A stretch of DNA of 64,000 nucleotides from Actinomadura luzonensis. GTDB lineage: Bacteria; Actinomycetota; Actinomycetes; Streptosporangiales; Streptosporangiaceae. Shown here piece after piece: positions 42,039 to 50,328 of the stretch (position 1 is the first letter of the stretch; every line of letters starts with the position of its first letter). The DNA lies in the NCBI RefSeq assembly GCF_022664455.2, contig NZ_JAKRKC020000002.1, positions 248,001-312,000 of the forward strand, in the 5' to 3' direction. The position numbers and the translations under genes were made by a program. Under the pieces are notes generated by a model. That model searched no databases. It saw only the letters and a list, made by a program, of their open reading frames with translations, and was not told the origin of the DNA.

Positions 42039-42266
42039 ATGGTGGATGGTCATGCCCAGGAGCCATGGGTCCGGAAACCGGCGCCGGATGAAGTGCCGAA
42101 GGGCCAGCAGCGGGGGCGGCTGCCTGGTCAACCGCACGTACCCGGGCCGCAGGAGCAGGAAGAGTCATCGCGTGATGAGGGTTGCGGGAAAAGCGTCGCG
42201 GTCGCCGCGATCGCATTTGTTGTGATCTTGGTGCTGGCCGTCATCGTCTGGTGGAATGTCCGCTGA
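42039..42266 (+). CDS. Small tail-anchored protein
   Basis: 75 residues. The first 50 are hydrophilic and rich in Pro, Gln and Glu (GQPHVPGPQEQEESS). A single span follows at about residues 53-71 (VAVAAIAFVVILVLAVIVWW), then NVR. ATG 42039 is preceded by AAGGGGGG at a good distance. The gene converges with the TIR-STAND gene, with 6 bp between stops. Family unknown; a membrane partner of the island is possible but only inferred. Confidence 0.6.
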   Translation: MVDGHAQEPWVRKPAPDEVPKGQQRGRLPGQPHVPGPQEQEESSRDEGCGKSVAVAAIAFVVILVLAVIVWWNVR

Positions 42267-42272
42267 TCCGGA

Positions 42273-45200
42273 TCACCTTCCTGATGCGGCGCGGCAGATC
42301 TCCTGCCATCCTTCGGGGTGACCGTCCATACAGAGCTGCTCCAGGAGCAGGCGGGCCCGCCGGGCGGCACCCCGAGCGGGGGCCAGGTGCCTGGCCTTCC
42401 GGTATGCGGCGACGGCGCGGTCGAACTGCTCGGGCCCGCCGCACAGGTTGAGCCCGTAGAGCACGAGCCCTTTGGTGTCGAGGACCTGGTAATTGTCGGC
42501 GGCCCGCTCATGCAGGGTCCGGGCCCGCAAATAGGCCTCAAGAAAGGCCTCCCGCGCCGCAGCGTCGCGCCCGTGGCGGAAGGCGGCGATTCCCTTCACC
42601 GCGAACGCGCTCATGGACCACAGGTCGTCCCCGTTGTGGACGGCGGTGTTTGCCGCGTGCCATGCTTCATCGATCTGCTTTCCGCACAGCAATGCGACGG
42701 CGAGCGTTCTGTTCGCCTCGCACGACAAGCGAGAATCGCGCGTCCTCGCTGCGATCTTGGTTGCCTCTCTGGCAGGTGCGAGGGCCTGCTGCCACTGCCC
42801 TTCCGCTATGAGGATCTCGGCCTCCTCGGCGAAGAGATGGCCCTCCAGCAACCAGTCGTCGCGTTTCCGGAGGTCATGCCCTCGCCGTAGTGCTTCCTTG
42901 GCCTCGTCCGTGCGGTCGAGCTGGCCGAGCACCCACGCCAGGCTCAGTAGCCGCTCCGCGTCCAGCAGACCGCGGGCCGCTCCCGCGCCGACGTCGTTGA
43001 GCAGCCGCAGCGCCTCCTCCAGCCGTCCCATCCTGGCGAGGCACAGGGCGAGACCATGGCGGGCCTGCGCCTCCAGATCCGCGTCCCTCAGCTCCCGCGC
43101 ACCCTGCTCGGCTCGGACGTAGCTCTCGTGCGCCTGGTCGTACAGCCCGCAGCGCAGGCGCGCGCTGCCGACGTCTATGTCGAGCCCCACCAGTGTCTCC
43201 AGGTGGCCCGTGGGCTCGGCCACCTTCACCGCGTCCTCGAGAAAGGCGAGTTGCTGCTGGAGATCACCTTGCTGACCTCGGGCATCGGCCAGGGTGACCA
43301 GGTTGTTGACCTCCCTGCCCCAGAAGTCCAGCTTGCCGATCAGCTCTCTCCGCCAGGAGTCGAGTGCGTCGCTGTGACCCCACCCGCTGAGATGGTCCTC
43401 GTCGACCTTGTCGATGAGCTTGTACGCGGCCACGTGATCGTGAGCCCGCATGAGCAGGTCGATCTCCGCGAAGTACGCGTCAAGATCGTCGACTGACCGC
43501 GGATCCCTTTTCCGCGCGTCCCTGTAGAAAGTCGCAGCCAGCCGGCACAGGGAGAGCTTGGTGAACTCGGGAGAGCCGGGGTCGTCGTCGGGGCTGCCGG
43601 ATCGGACCTGGCTGAAGACGAATTCACCGTCCGGCAACGGTGGCAGGTAGTAACGGTCTCCGAATCGCCTGATGAGCCGTTTGTTCGTCAGATGGCGCAG
43701 AGTCGGCTCGCTCTGGCAGCCGGGCAGGTACTGGCGCAGTACGGAGTCCACCGCGCCGTGGGGCACGGGCCGCCGGTACACGGCCAGGACCTGGAGCACC
43801 CGCCACTCTTCCCGGTCCACCCGGTCGAAGACCCGTCCGATGAGGTAGTTCAGCACGGCCTGCCCCGATTCCAGGCCGTCCAACGTCCGCAGCAACTCGG
43901 GCAACGACGTGTCGCGGTTCTGCCGCAGGACCACGGACAGCGCCTGGAGCGCTCGAGGGCTGCCGTCGGTCAGCTTGCAAGCCCACGCCAGGTCCTCCTG
44001 GTGAGCGTTCCGCAGGCCGCAGGCGTCGTCCTCATCGAGGGCGCGCAGGAAGAAGTCGGCCACAGGCGCGGGAAGACCCTCCTCCAGATTGAGCGGGGCG
44101 ACGGTGGCCGGGTTGCCGTTGATCAGCAGGTTCGGCGGTTTGTCGGTGATGAGGACGATCTTCACAGGATGGTCGCTCCTGCGCATGAGCCGTGCCACGA
44201 TGTCGCCGAGCGCCGGGTCACTGATACGGCCGTAGGAGTCGAGAAGAGCCTCGGCGTCGTCGATGACGACGACAGTGGGCTCGGTGAGCACACGAAGGAC
44301 CTCGTCGAGTTTGTCGGCGAGGGCAAGGGACCTGTCGTTCAGCCGCTGCCCGAGCCGGTCGCGGACGGCCGGGTCGCGCACGGTCTTCCTGAGGTCCTCC
44401 AGGAGTACCGCCGGACGCAAGGGGTGGGTGCTGTACGGCGTCAGATAGACGAAGGCGCCGATCGGCGCGGGCTTCTCCTCCAGGAGCCCCTCGCGCCACT
44501 GGGAGATCATCGCCGTCTTCCCGATGCCGGGCCGCCCGAAGAGGGCCAGGAGGCGGATCCTCGGCTCGTGCAGGCACCTCTTCAGGACGTCGATCGGGTC
44601 CTCGCGGTCGAGGAACAGGTTCCTCGCCATGGGCGGTGGGTCGTTCACCAGGATGATGCCCGACGACTCGACGGCCCGGCTGGTCCGCTGCTTCTCCCGT
44701 TCCTGGCTGAGCCTGGTCTGCTCCTCCTGCATCCGCATGGCGTCCCGTGGGCGGGCCATGCGTGCTTCGAGCTCGCTGATGCGCGCGTCGAGCAGGCTGA
44801 GCTCGTCGGCCAGGGCCGGACGACGCTCGTCGCCGGCCCGTTCCAGCTCCCACTTCACCGTGTCCCGCTCCTGCTTCAGCCTGGCGAGCGTGCCCTTGGA
44901 CGTGGCGAGGTCTTCAAGCTCGCGCCGGAGCTGGTCCCATTGCCGTGCCAGCCCGCCCGTGCAGTCAAGGGGAGAGTAGCCCTGGTAAAAGACGTCGTCC
45001 GGGGCGTCAGGATGGACGAGCAGCGGGATCACCGACTTGCCGTGCCTCTGGGCATAGATGATCTCTTGTGTGCACTTCTGGCTGCCCCGCAGCTGCCTGG
45101 TCACGACGGCGATGAGCACGTTCGCCTCGTCTATGCCCTCTCGCATCCCATCCGGGAAGAAGAGTCCGAGCGGGCGATCGGTGTAGATCCATGGGATGAC

Positions 45201-45314
45201 GAACGGCAGGCCGTCAAGGCGCTTATGCAGGTCCACGGCGAACTCCGCGCCGTCGCCCGTGAAGCAGATGAAGACCTTCAGGTAGTTCCTGATCTCGTCA
45301 TTCGGGTGGCGCAT
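42273..45314 (-). CDS. TIR-STAND-TPR protein (NLR-like immune protein)
   Basis: 1013 residues. TIR domain 1-125: LKVFICFTGDGAEFAVDLH, IDEANVLIAVVTRQL and KCTQEIIYA, with Glu84 at the NADase catalytic position. A charged coiled coil spans 130-215. STAND ATPase 225-560: Walker A GRPGIGKT (260-267), Walker B VVVIDDAEAL (348-357), then a winged helix. From about 600 to the end are TPR-like helices (AEPTGHLETLVGLDIDVG, ARHGLALCLARMGRLEEALRLL, AVAAYRKARHLAP). By analogy to plant NLRs and bacterial TIR-STAND defence proteins, a sensed trigger would oligomerise it and start NAD cleavage. Confidence 0.92.
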   Translation of the reverse strand: MRHPNDEIRNYLKVFICFTGDGAEFAVDLHKRLDGLPFVIPWIYTDRPLGLFFPDGMREGIDEANVLIAVVTRQLRGSQKCTQEIIYAQRHGKSVIPLLVHPDAPDDVFYQGYSPLDCTGGLARQWDQLRRELEDLATSKGTLARLKQERDTVKWELERAGDERRPALADELSLLDARISELEARMARPRDAMRMQEEQTRLSQEREKQRTSRAVESSGIILVNDPPPMARNLFLDREDPIDVLKRCLHEPRIRLLALFGRPGIGKTAMISQWREGLLEEKPAPIGAFVYLTPYSTHPLRPAVLLEDLRKTVRDPAVRDRLGQRLNDRSLALADKLDEVLRVLTEPTVVVIDDAEALLDSYGRISDPALGDIVARLMRRSDHPVKIVLITDKPPNLLINGNPATVAPLNLEEGLPAPVADFFLRALDEDDACGLRNAHQEDLAWACKLTDGSPRALQALSVVLRQNRDTSLPELLRTLDGLESGQAVLNYLIGRVFDRVDREEWRVLQVLAVYRRPVPHGAVDSVLRQYLPGCQSEPTLRHLTNKRLIRRFGDRYYLPPLPDGEFVFSQVRSGSPDDDPGSPEFTKLSLCRLAATFYRDARKRDPRSVDDLDAYFAEIDLLMRAHDHVAAYKLIDKVDEDHLSGWGHSDALDSWRRELIGKLDFWGREVNNLVTLADARGQQGDLQQQLAFLEDAVKVAEPTGHLETLVGLDIDVGSARLRCGLYDQAHESYVRAEQGARELRDADLEAQARHGLALCLARMGRLEEALRLLNDVGAGAARGLLDAERLLSLAWVLGQLDRTDEAKEALRRGHDLRKRDDWLLEGHLFAEEAEILIAEGQWQQALAPAREATKIAARTRDSRLSCEANRTLAVALLCGKQIDEAWHAANTAVHNGDDLWSMSAFAVKGIAAFRHGRDAAAREAFLEAYLRARTLHERAADNYQVLDTKGLVLYGLNLCGGPEQFDRAVAAYRKARHLAPARGAARRARLLLEQLCMDGHPEGWQEICRAASGR

Positions 45315-45354
45315 CGCAACCTGCCGCGTCGCACGTCCAACGGTTCGCCGGTCA

Positions 45355-45370
45355 TGTTCCGGACGGAACA
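45355..45370. promoter_or_regulatory. Palindrome upstream of the TIR-STAND gene
   Basis: TGTTCC, GGAC, GGAACA (seven of eight pairs match), 41 bp before the TIR-STAND start, in the 155-bp gap after the SLOG gene. It suggests the last gene of the island has separate control. The half-site order is GTTC..GAAC, opposite to a LexA box. Confidence 0.45.
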
Positions 45371-45469
45371 GTCACGGTCCTGCCAGCCGAGCTGTCAGAG
45401 TTCTCCGGGAACCGCGAGCATAGGCATCGGCGACACGACCGCGTACCAGGGTGTGACTCAGGGATTCCC

Positions 45470-46012
45470 CTAGGAACAGGGGTCGATGATGTGCAGGCGC
45501 TCGTCGCCGGCGTCGTAACCGAGCAGCCGGACCAGGTCCGACGTACCGCCGGCGCCGTCACCCGCTTTGCCGTCCCAGACGACGACCGCGCGCGGCTCGA
45601 GGGCGAGATGGTGCGCCAGCCGTACCATCCACTCGTTGGTACGCGCGAACACCTCGTCCCCGGAGCCCGCCTCCTCCGGTAGCACGGCCACGTCGGCGCG
45701 CCGGCACAGCCGCTCGAACCGCTCGTGCCAGTCGGTGCCCGGCAGGTCCACCGAGCGGCGCGCGAACTGCTGGGGAGGCAGCGCCAGGCACAGGCGTACC
45801 GCGGCGCCGCGGAGCAGGCCCTGCTCGGCGCCGATGATGTCCGCGCCGCGCGCGCCGCCGCAGATCACGGTCGTGCCCGGGCCGACGCCCCATGCGTCGA
45901 AGACCGCGCTCATGGCGGCGGTCACCGCGCCGACCAGCTTCTGGGGGAAGCGTGGCGGGGTCCTGCCGGGGACGTCGACCAGGTGGCCGCTCACGATGAG
46001 CGCGTCTGTCAC
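45470..46012 (-). CDS. SLOG-family nucleotide-sensing protein
   Basis: 180 residues. A Rossmann-like SLOG domain: MTDALIVSGHLVD at the first strand, CGGARGADIIGAEQGLLRG (51-69), the nucleotide-binding loop seen in YspA/DprA/TRPM-type SLOG proteins, LCLALPPQQF, and AVVVWDGKAGDGAGGTSDLV (142-161). SLOG domains are thought to bind or process nucleotide-derived signals in conflict systems. The GTG start overlaps the previous stop (GTGA). A GTG 20 codons earlier is an alternative, but would overlap the upstream gene by over 60 bp. Confidence 0.82.
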   Translation of the reverse strand: MTDALIVSGHLVDVPGRTPPRFPQKLVGAVTAAMSAVFDAWGVGPGTTVICGGARGADIIGAEQGLLRGAAVRLCLALPPQQFARRSVDLPGTDWHERFERLCRRADVAVLPEEAGSGDEVFARTNEWMVRLAHHLALEPRAVVVWDGKAGDGAGGTSDLVRLLGYDAGDERLHIIDPCS

Positions 46013-47355
46013 TCCCTTTTCGGGGTGCTCAGCCTGCCGAGCACCCTGCGCAGCCGCGATCTGGTCCGCCACCCTCTGGTCACCGCCAAGCTGATCTTGA
46101 GGTCCTGAATCGTCGTGTCCAGCGCATGCTGACTTATGCCCCTGGCTTCGATGTCCTTCACCAACTGCCGTGCCAGTTTCACGTCACCGCGGTCGAAGGC
46201 GTCGCCGAGCTTGGCGGGCAGCACCCACGGGTCGCCGGTGTTGCGCCGCTCGCTGGCCTGCCAGGCCACTCTGGCGATCTTGCAGATCTCGTCGGCCTGC
46301 CGCATGTCGTTCCTGCCACCGCGCAGCCGGTAGAGCCTGGGCAGGTTGGAGGAGGGGTAGTAGTCGTTGAGGTCCATCGTCATGCCCTGTTCGTAGGCGT
46401 CGATCGCCTGGGACAGATACTCGCGCCGGACCGCCGCCTTGCGCGCTTCGAACATGAGCTGCTTGTACCTGCCGCCGAGCAGGCCCAGGCGTTCGGAGGT
46501 GGGGCCGTGCCGGTCGATGAGCTGGCGCAGCGCCGCTGCGGAGTCCGCGACCTTGCCCGTCTTGGCAAGGGCGAGCTGCTCGCGCTCCATGACCGGCGGG
46601 TACTGCTGGAACTCGGGCGGCAGGCTGTGGATGTAGTCCAGGACGTCTGTCCAGTCGAGGTTGTCCTGGATGAGCTTGAGCAGTTCGAGCATGACCGACT
46701 GCCGAACGACCGGCTGGGCGCCGTACTCCTCGACCAGCGCGCGGGTGCGTTTCGCGCGCTCCTGGTCGTTCCTGGTCAGCTGGATGGCGGCGGCCTCGAT
46801 CTCGAAGTCGTACAGCGGGCGTACGATCGCGCTGAACGGCTGCAGCTGGGCGGTGTCGAGGTCGGGGTAGCCGGGGATGGCCTCGTACACCGGCGACGAT
46901 CCCCGCAACAGCGGGCCCAGTTGGCCGCGCAGGCTGGCCTTGGCCGCCTCGGCTGCCGCGGCGCCGCACCTGCCGTCCGTCAGCGGGTACGCGAGCCGCC
47001 GCATCTGGCGCAGGTCGAAGAGCGGATCGGCCCACGACGCGGCGATGAGCACGCAGCCGTCGCGCTTGGCGGCGTGGCGGACGCCCACCTCGTAGTACAC
47101 ATTGGAGTTGTCCAGCGACACGTCGGCGATCACGGCGTCGGCCAGCGCCAGCCGCTGGATCATCTCCACGATCACCAGTGCGCCGAGGTCTCCGTCGGCC
47201 CTGACGGCCTTGAATCCCAGCTCCTCCAGCAGGGGTTGGTGCACGTTGCGCCACAGCAGGTCGAAATCCACTTCCGACGGGATGCCCGGACCTGCCTTCC
47301 CGGTGGGCTTCCTGTCGAACGGCATGACCATGAATGCCACAGGCTGATTTCTCAT
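46009..47355 (-). CDS. Nucleoside deoxyribosyltransferase/TIR-like protein with helical DUF4071-like region
   Basis: 448 residues. The N-terminal 130 residues have AFMVMPFDRKP, LADAVIADVSLDN (72-84) and NVYYEVGVRHAAKRDGCVLI, the layout of deoxyribosyltransferase-like NAD/nucleotide-processing domains, with Glu89 at the expected catalytic place. The rest is helical with TPR-like units (LAKTGKVADSAAALRQLIDRHGP, EYLSQAIDAYEQGMTM), as in TRAFs-binding/DUF4071 proteins. ATG 47355 has GGAGG eight bases upstream, better than the ATG at 47370. It lies 37 bp after the second SLATT gene. Confidence 0.8.
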   Translation of the reverse strand: MRNQPVAFMVMPFDRKPTGKAGPGIPSEVDFDLLWRNVHQPLLEELGFKAVRADGDLGALVIVEMIQRLALADAVIADVSLDNSNVYYEVGVRHAAKRDGCVLIAASWADPLFDLRQMRRLAYPLTDGRCGAAAAEAAKASLRGQLGPLLRGSSPVYEAIPGYPDLDTAQLQPFSAIVRPLYDFEIEAAAIQLTRNDQERAKRTRALVEEYGAQPVVRQSVMLELLKLIQDNLDWTDVLDYIHSLPPEFQQYPPVMEREQLALAKTGKVADSAAALRQLIDRHGPTSERLGLLGGRYKQLMFEARKAAVRREYLSQAIDAYEQGMTMDLNDYYPSSNLPRLYRLRGGRNDMRQADEICKIARVAWQASERRNTGDPWVLPAKLGDAFDRGDVKLARQLVKDIEARGISQHALDTTIQDLKISLAVTRGWRTRSRLRRVLGRLSTPKRE

Positions 47356-47392
47356 CGCCTCTACCTCCATGCCGGCCGCGCCGGCACCCGGT

Positions 47393-47875
47393 TCAGGGCG
47401 CGTCTTCAGGGACGGGCTCGGCGCTCAGCGGGAGCGTTCCTTCCTTCTGGAGCATGAGCTGGCCCCATTGACCGTTCTCCGTACGGAGAATCTGCTCGAC
47501 GCGCTCGATCTGCTCACTCACGTCGGCGTCGGAGGCCGCGGCGTCCCAGTCGATGGCCGCGGCCCGCAGGCTGTGCGCCGCGTCGGCATACAGCTTGTGC
47601 AATTGCGCGAAGCCGATCAGCGCCTCGAACGCCGTGACCGCGCCGGCCAGCGCCGCCAGGACGGCGGCCGCGACCCCGCAGGCCGCTCTGCCGGTGCCCG
47701 AGGTGAACTGTCCCGCTGCGCCGACCAGGGCCGACAGGAGCAACAGCACGTTGCGCACCATGACGGCCTGGCGGTGCGCGCCTTCGTATTCCTCGCTCCG
47801 CCGCTCGTAGAAGCGGCTCTGCTCCTGAATGCGCAGCTCCCGGTAAAGCGCACGGAACTGCGCATCTCGCTTCAT
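47393..47875 (-). CDS. SLATT-type two-span membrane protein
   Basis: 160 residues. Basic helical N-terminus (FRALYRELRIQEQSRFYERRSEEYEGA), spans at about 40-58 and 63-88 separated by a very short turn (FTSGTGRA), then a helix FAQLHKLYADAAHSLRAAAIDWDAA with an acidic end. This is the SLATT pattern (SMODS and SLOG-associated 2TM effector): probable pore-forming or membrane-disturbing effectors. The ATG overlaps the stop of the first SLATT gene (ATGA). Confidence 0.78.
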   Translation of the reverse strand: MKRDAQFRALYRELRIQEQSRFYERRSEEYEGAHRQAVMVRNVLLLLSALVGAAGQFTSGTGRAACGVAAAVLAALAGAVTAFEALIGFAQLHKLYADAAHSLRAAAIDWDAAASDADVSEQIERVEQILRTENGQWGQLMLQKEGTLPLSAEPVPEDAP

Positions 47876-48372
47876 TCTGGCTCCGTGTTGGACTCGATGG
47901 CGAGCACGGCGCGGCGGAGCGCGATCTCCCTGTCCTCTCCGGCGAAGGAGCCGGTTCTGGACAGGTAACGGAAATACTGCGCCCGGAGCCGCTCGGCCTT
48001 CACCCGGCGGGAAAGGTAGGAGTCCAGAGTTTCGCTCTCATGCGCGTATCTGCTGCTGGCGGCCAGCGCCACCCCGACGACCACGACCAGGATCGAGGGC
48101 CAGCGCTGCTCGGGCAGCACCGCCTGCAGCCCGCCCAGACCGGCGATGAGCGTTGACCCGAGCAGGATGAGGACCTGCTGGCGGCGGTAGCGGTTCTGGT
48201 CGCGCAGGGCCTTGCCGTCGTACGCGGTGAAGGCCGGGGTGAGCTCGCGATCCAGCACCTCGAAGTCGTCGACCAGTTCCGGATATGCCGCCCGTGTCTC
48301 GGAGGGGATCACCGGCCAGGAGGTGACCGATGCGCGGAAGGCGGGAAATCGCATCAACAACCGTGGCCTCAC
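47872..48372 (-). CDS. SLATT/DUF4231-like two-span membrane protein
   Basis: 166 residues. Helical N-terminus (AAYPELVDDFEVLDRELTP), the NRYRRQQ motif before span 1 (about 72-90), span 2 (about 98-118, ILVVVVGVALAASS), then a helix RVKAERLRAQYFRYLSRTGSF. The Arg-rich entry into span 1 and the C-terminal KAERLR..YF helix are typical of DUF4231/SLATT proteins. GTG 48372 follows AGGAGG at six bases. First gene of the island operon; it is not a close copy of the second SLATT gene. Confidence 0.78.
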   Translation of the reverse strand: MRPRLLMRFPAFRASVTSWPVIPSETRAAYPELVDDFEVLDRELTPAFTAYDGKALRDQNRYRRQQVLILLGSTLIAGLGGLQAVLPEQRWPSILVVVVGVALAASSRYAHESETLDSYLSRRVKAERLRAQYFRYLSRTGSFAGEDREIALRRAVLAIESNTEPE

Positions 48373-48734
48373 GTCTGCCTCCTGCGGCGGGGGAGTGCCG
48401 GCCTCGTGGCAGACGAAATGTATGAGAATTCCGGGGAGGCGGCAATGAAGGGCGGGTTTCGGAAAGGCGGGGTAAGGGCATCGTCCACGCCGTTACCGTG
48501 CGTGCCCCGCCGCTCGTGTGAGGCTCCGCCATGTGAGGTGAGCAGGACCATGAACTTCCGGGCGGCAGCTCAGACATGGTGCGGTGCGGACGGTGACGGT
48601 GAGCGCGGCCGGCACGAACGCCGAGGCCGAGGTAGTCCGCACAGTCGCCTGGCTCCGCGCTGCGCGCTGCACCAGACGGAAGGACGCGTCGGTGGAAGCG
48701 TACGACTGGCCAGACCAGGCGCCCCGGTCGTGCC
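48373..48734. other. Non-coding gap at the head of the conflict island
   Basis: About 360 bp between the first SLATT start and the MATE stop; both genes lie on the minus strand. It must carry the promoter of the island operon, but I find no convincing -35/-10 pair. Open frames across it look like shadows: basic, Ala/Arg-rich, no ribosome site. The part near 48410-48450 is AT-richer (ATGTATGAGAATTCC) and is the most promoter-like. Confidence 0.5.
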
Positions 48735-50018
48735 TCAGCCGGTCGTGGTGGCTGCCTGGGCGGTGCCGCCCCTGGCCGACAGTCTCCGTATGTGCCGTAC
48801 GGCGACGAGCGGCACCGTCACGCCGATCAGGTTGCAGTACGCCACCGCGGCGTAGAAGCCGTCCGCGCTGCCGGCGGCGTGTGCCGCCGCCGCGCCGACC
48901 GCGACGATCAGGCCGAAGTAGACGGCGTTGAGCGCGATGGCCCGGAAGCCGCCGCCGGTCTCCTCCATGACAGTCAGCGAGGCGAGCACGGGCCCCTGGA
49001 CGGCGTACGTGAGCGCCACCGCTCCCAAGTATGCGGCCGTGGCCGCGGCCACCCCGGCGTCGCCGCCCATCAGCCGCGCCAGCGGGTCGTGCAGCGACCA
49101 CACCAGTGCCGCGATCACCACGTACGTCATGACGGTGACCTCGATGCCGCCGCGCATGGTTTCCCGGATGCGCCGCCATTCGCCCGCGCCGCGTTGCTGG
49201 TTGACGATGATCGCGGTGGCCGTGCCCAGGACCATGCCGGGCAGCAGCACGACGTTCTGCAGGGTGGAGACGACCGTGAACCCGGCCACGGCGTCCTGCC
49301 CGTAGCTCCCGAGGACGCCGATGACCGCGAGGTTGTACGCGGAGAGCACGAGGAAGGACAGGGCGATGGGCACGCCGATGCGGCGCAGGCCGGTGACCAC
49401 CTCGCGCCGCCAGATCCGGGCCGCCGGCGGATGCCACAGCTCGGTGCGGCGCAGCAGCGCCAGGCCCATGGCCAGGCCGGTCAGGCCGGCTGCCGCCTCG
49501 GCGACGGGCACCGCCGCGATCCCTAGCCCGGCGCCGAGCCCGAGGCCGGCCACGAGGCCGATCCGCACGCCCGCCGTGCAGATGACCAGGACGGTGGCCC
49601 GCCGCACGTGCCCGTAGCCGCGCAGGCTGGACGCGCACAGCTCCCCTCCGGCGGTCAGCAGGGCGGCGGCGGCGGTCCAGCGCAGGAAGGAGGCGAACGG
49701 GTCGCGCAGCTCCGCGTCCACGTGGAGGAGCCCGGTCAGGGAGGGGGCGGCGACCGCGAGGACCAGGTACAGGGCCGCGCCGAGCCCGAGCCATACCCGG
49801 GCCAGGCCGGCGGCGGTCGCCATGACGTTCTGGGGGCGTCCGGCGCCCTTGCTGATCGCGGCGGCGACCTGGTTGCAGGCCGAGAAGCCCACGCTCAGGG
49901 CGAGAACGACGAGACCGACAGGCTGATACAGGGAACGCACATAAACGGCCTCTCCTCCCATGCGCCCCAGAATGGCGACGATTCCGAGCTGGGCGGCGAA
50001 ATTAAGGAAGCCGGCCAC
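48735..50018 (-). CDS. MATE-family efflux transporter
   Basis: 427 residues with about twelve spans. FSACNQVAAAISKGAGRPQNV, AYNLAVIGVLGSYGQDAVAGFTVVSTLQN and LPGMVLGTATAIIVNQQRGAGEW match the two pseudo-symmetric halves of MATE proteins, which export cationic or drug-like molecules against H+ or Na+. The only usual start, GTG 50018, has no ribosome site and leaves helix 1 short; the frame continues upstream with RRTISALALPLF, a natural MATE beginning, but has no ATG/GTG/TTG before a TGA. A small frameshift or unusual start is possible. Confidence 0.83.
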   Translation of the reverse strand: MAGFLNFAAQLGIVAILGRMGGEAVYVRSLYQPVGLVVLALSVGFSACNQVAAAISKGAGRPQNVMATAAGLARVWLGLGAALYLVLAVAAPSLTGLLHVDAELRDPFASFLRWTAAAALLTAGGELCASSLRGYGHVRRATVLVICTAGVRIGLVAGLGLGAGLGIAAVPVAEAAAGLTGLAMGLALLRRTELWHPPAARIWRREVVTGLRRIGVPIALSFLVLSAYNLAVIGVLGSYGQDAVAGFTVVSTLQNVVLLPGMVLGTATAIIVNQQRGAGEWRRIRETMRGGIEVTVMTYVVIAALVWSLHDPLARLMGGDAGVAAATAAYLGAVALTYAVQGPVLASLTVMEETGGGFRAIALNAVYFGLIVAVGAAAAHAAGSADGFYAAVAYCNLIGVTVPLVAVRHIRRLSARGGTAQAATTTG

Positions 50019-50328
50019 GAAAAGGGGGAGAGCGAGAGCGGAGATGGTTCGCCGGACTCCCCGCCTTTCTGCTGAAGAAAGCAGGTGGGCCTCCTCGGGG
50101 GTGCGTCGACCTGTGCGACGGTAGCGACATTCGTTGAGGAATGTCCACAGCGGGGCTCATTCATTCAGGTCCGGTCCCGGAGCGATTTGGCGCGCGCATT
50201 TGTCCCATGCGGACGGCATTCGTCGTGCTGCCGCGCCCGGCAACCCCCGAAACCTGGGGATGTCCGCGAGCGGGGCCCCGATCCTACGGTTGGAGCGTTC
50301 CAGTCAAGAGCTCCCCGAGGGGACGATC
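50019..50328. other. Intergenic region with divergent promoters
   Basis: About 310 bp between the MATE gene and the secreted-protein operon, which run apart. The half next to MATE holds in-frame MATE-like codons with no start codon. The rest is the leader of the operon, ending in CGAGGGGACGATC before ATG 50329. I see no clear operator. Confidence 0.5.

Noticed and set aside
45355..45370. LexA (SOS) box before the TIR gene
   Set aside because: The half-sites are in the order GTTC..GAAC; an actinobacterial LexA box is GAAC..GTTC.
48406..48855. Plus-strand open frame upstream of the conflict island
   Set aside because: Runs into the MATE gene on the other strand and has no recognisable domain or convincing ribosome site.
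48493..49794. Long open frame on the minus strand overlapping the MATE gene
   Set aside because: Arg/Gly/Ala-rich shadow of the MATE frame; no ribosome site and no domain text.
49895..50164. ATG-started frame at 50164 as the true N-terminus of the MATE protein
   Set aside because: It is in another frame from the MATE body, and its text is not membrane-like; only a frameshift could join them.
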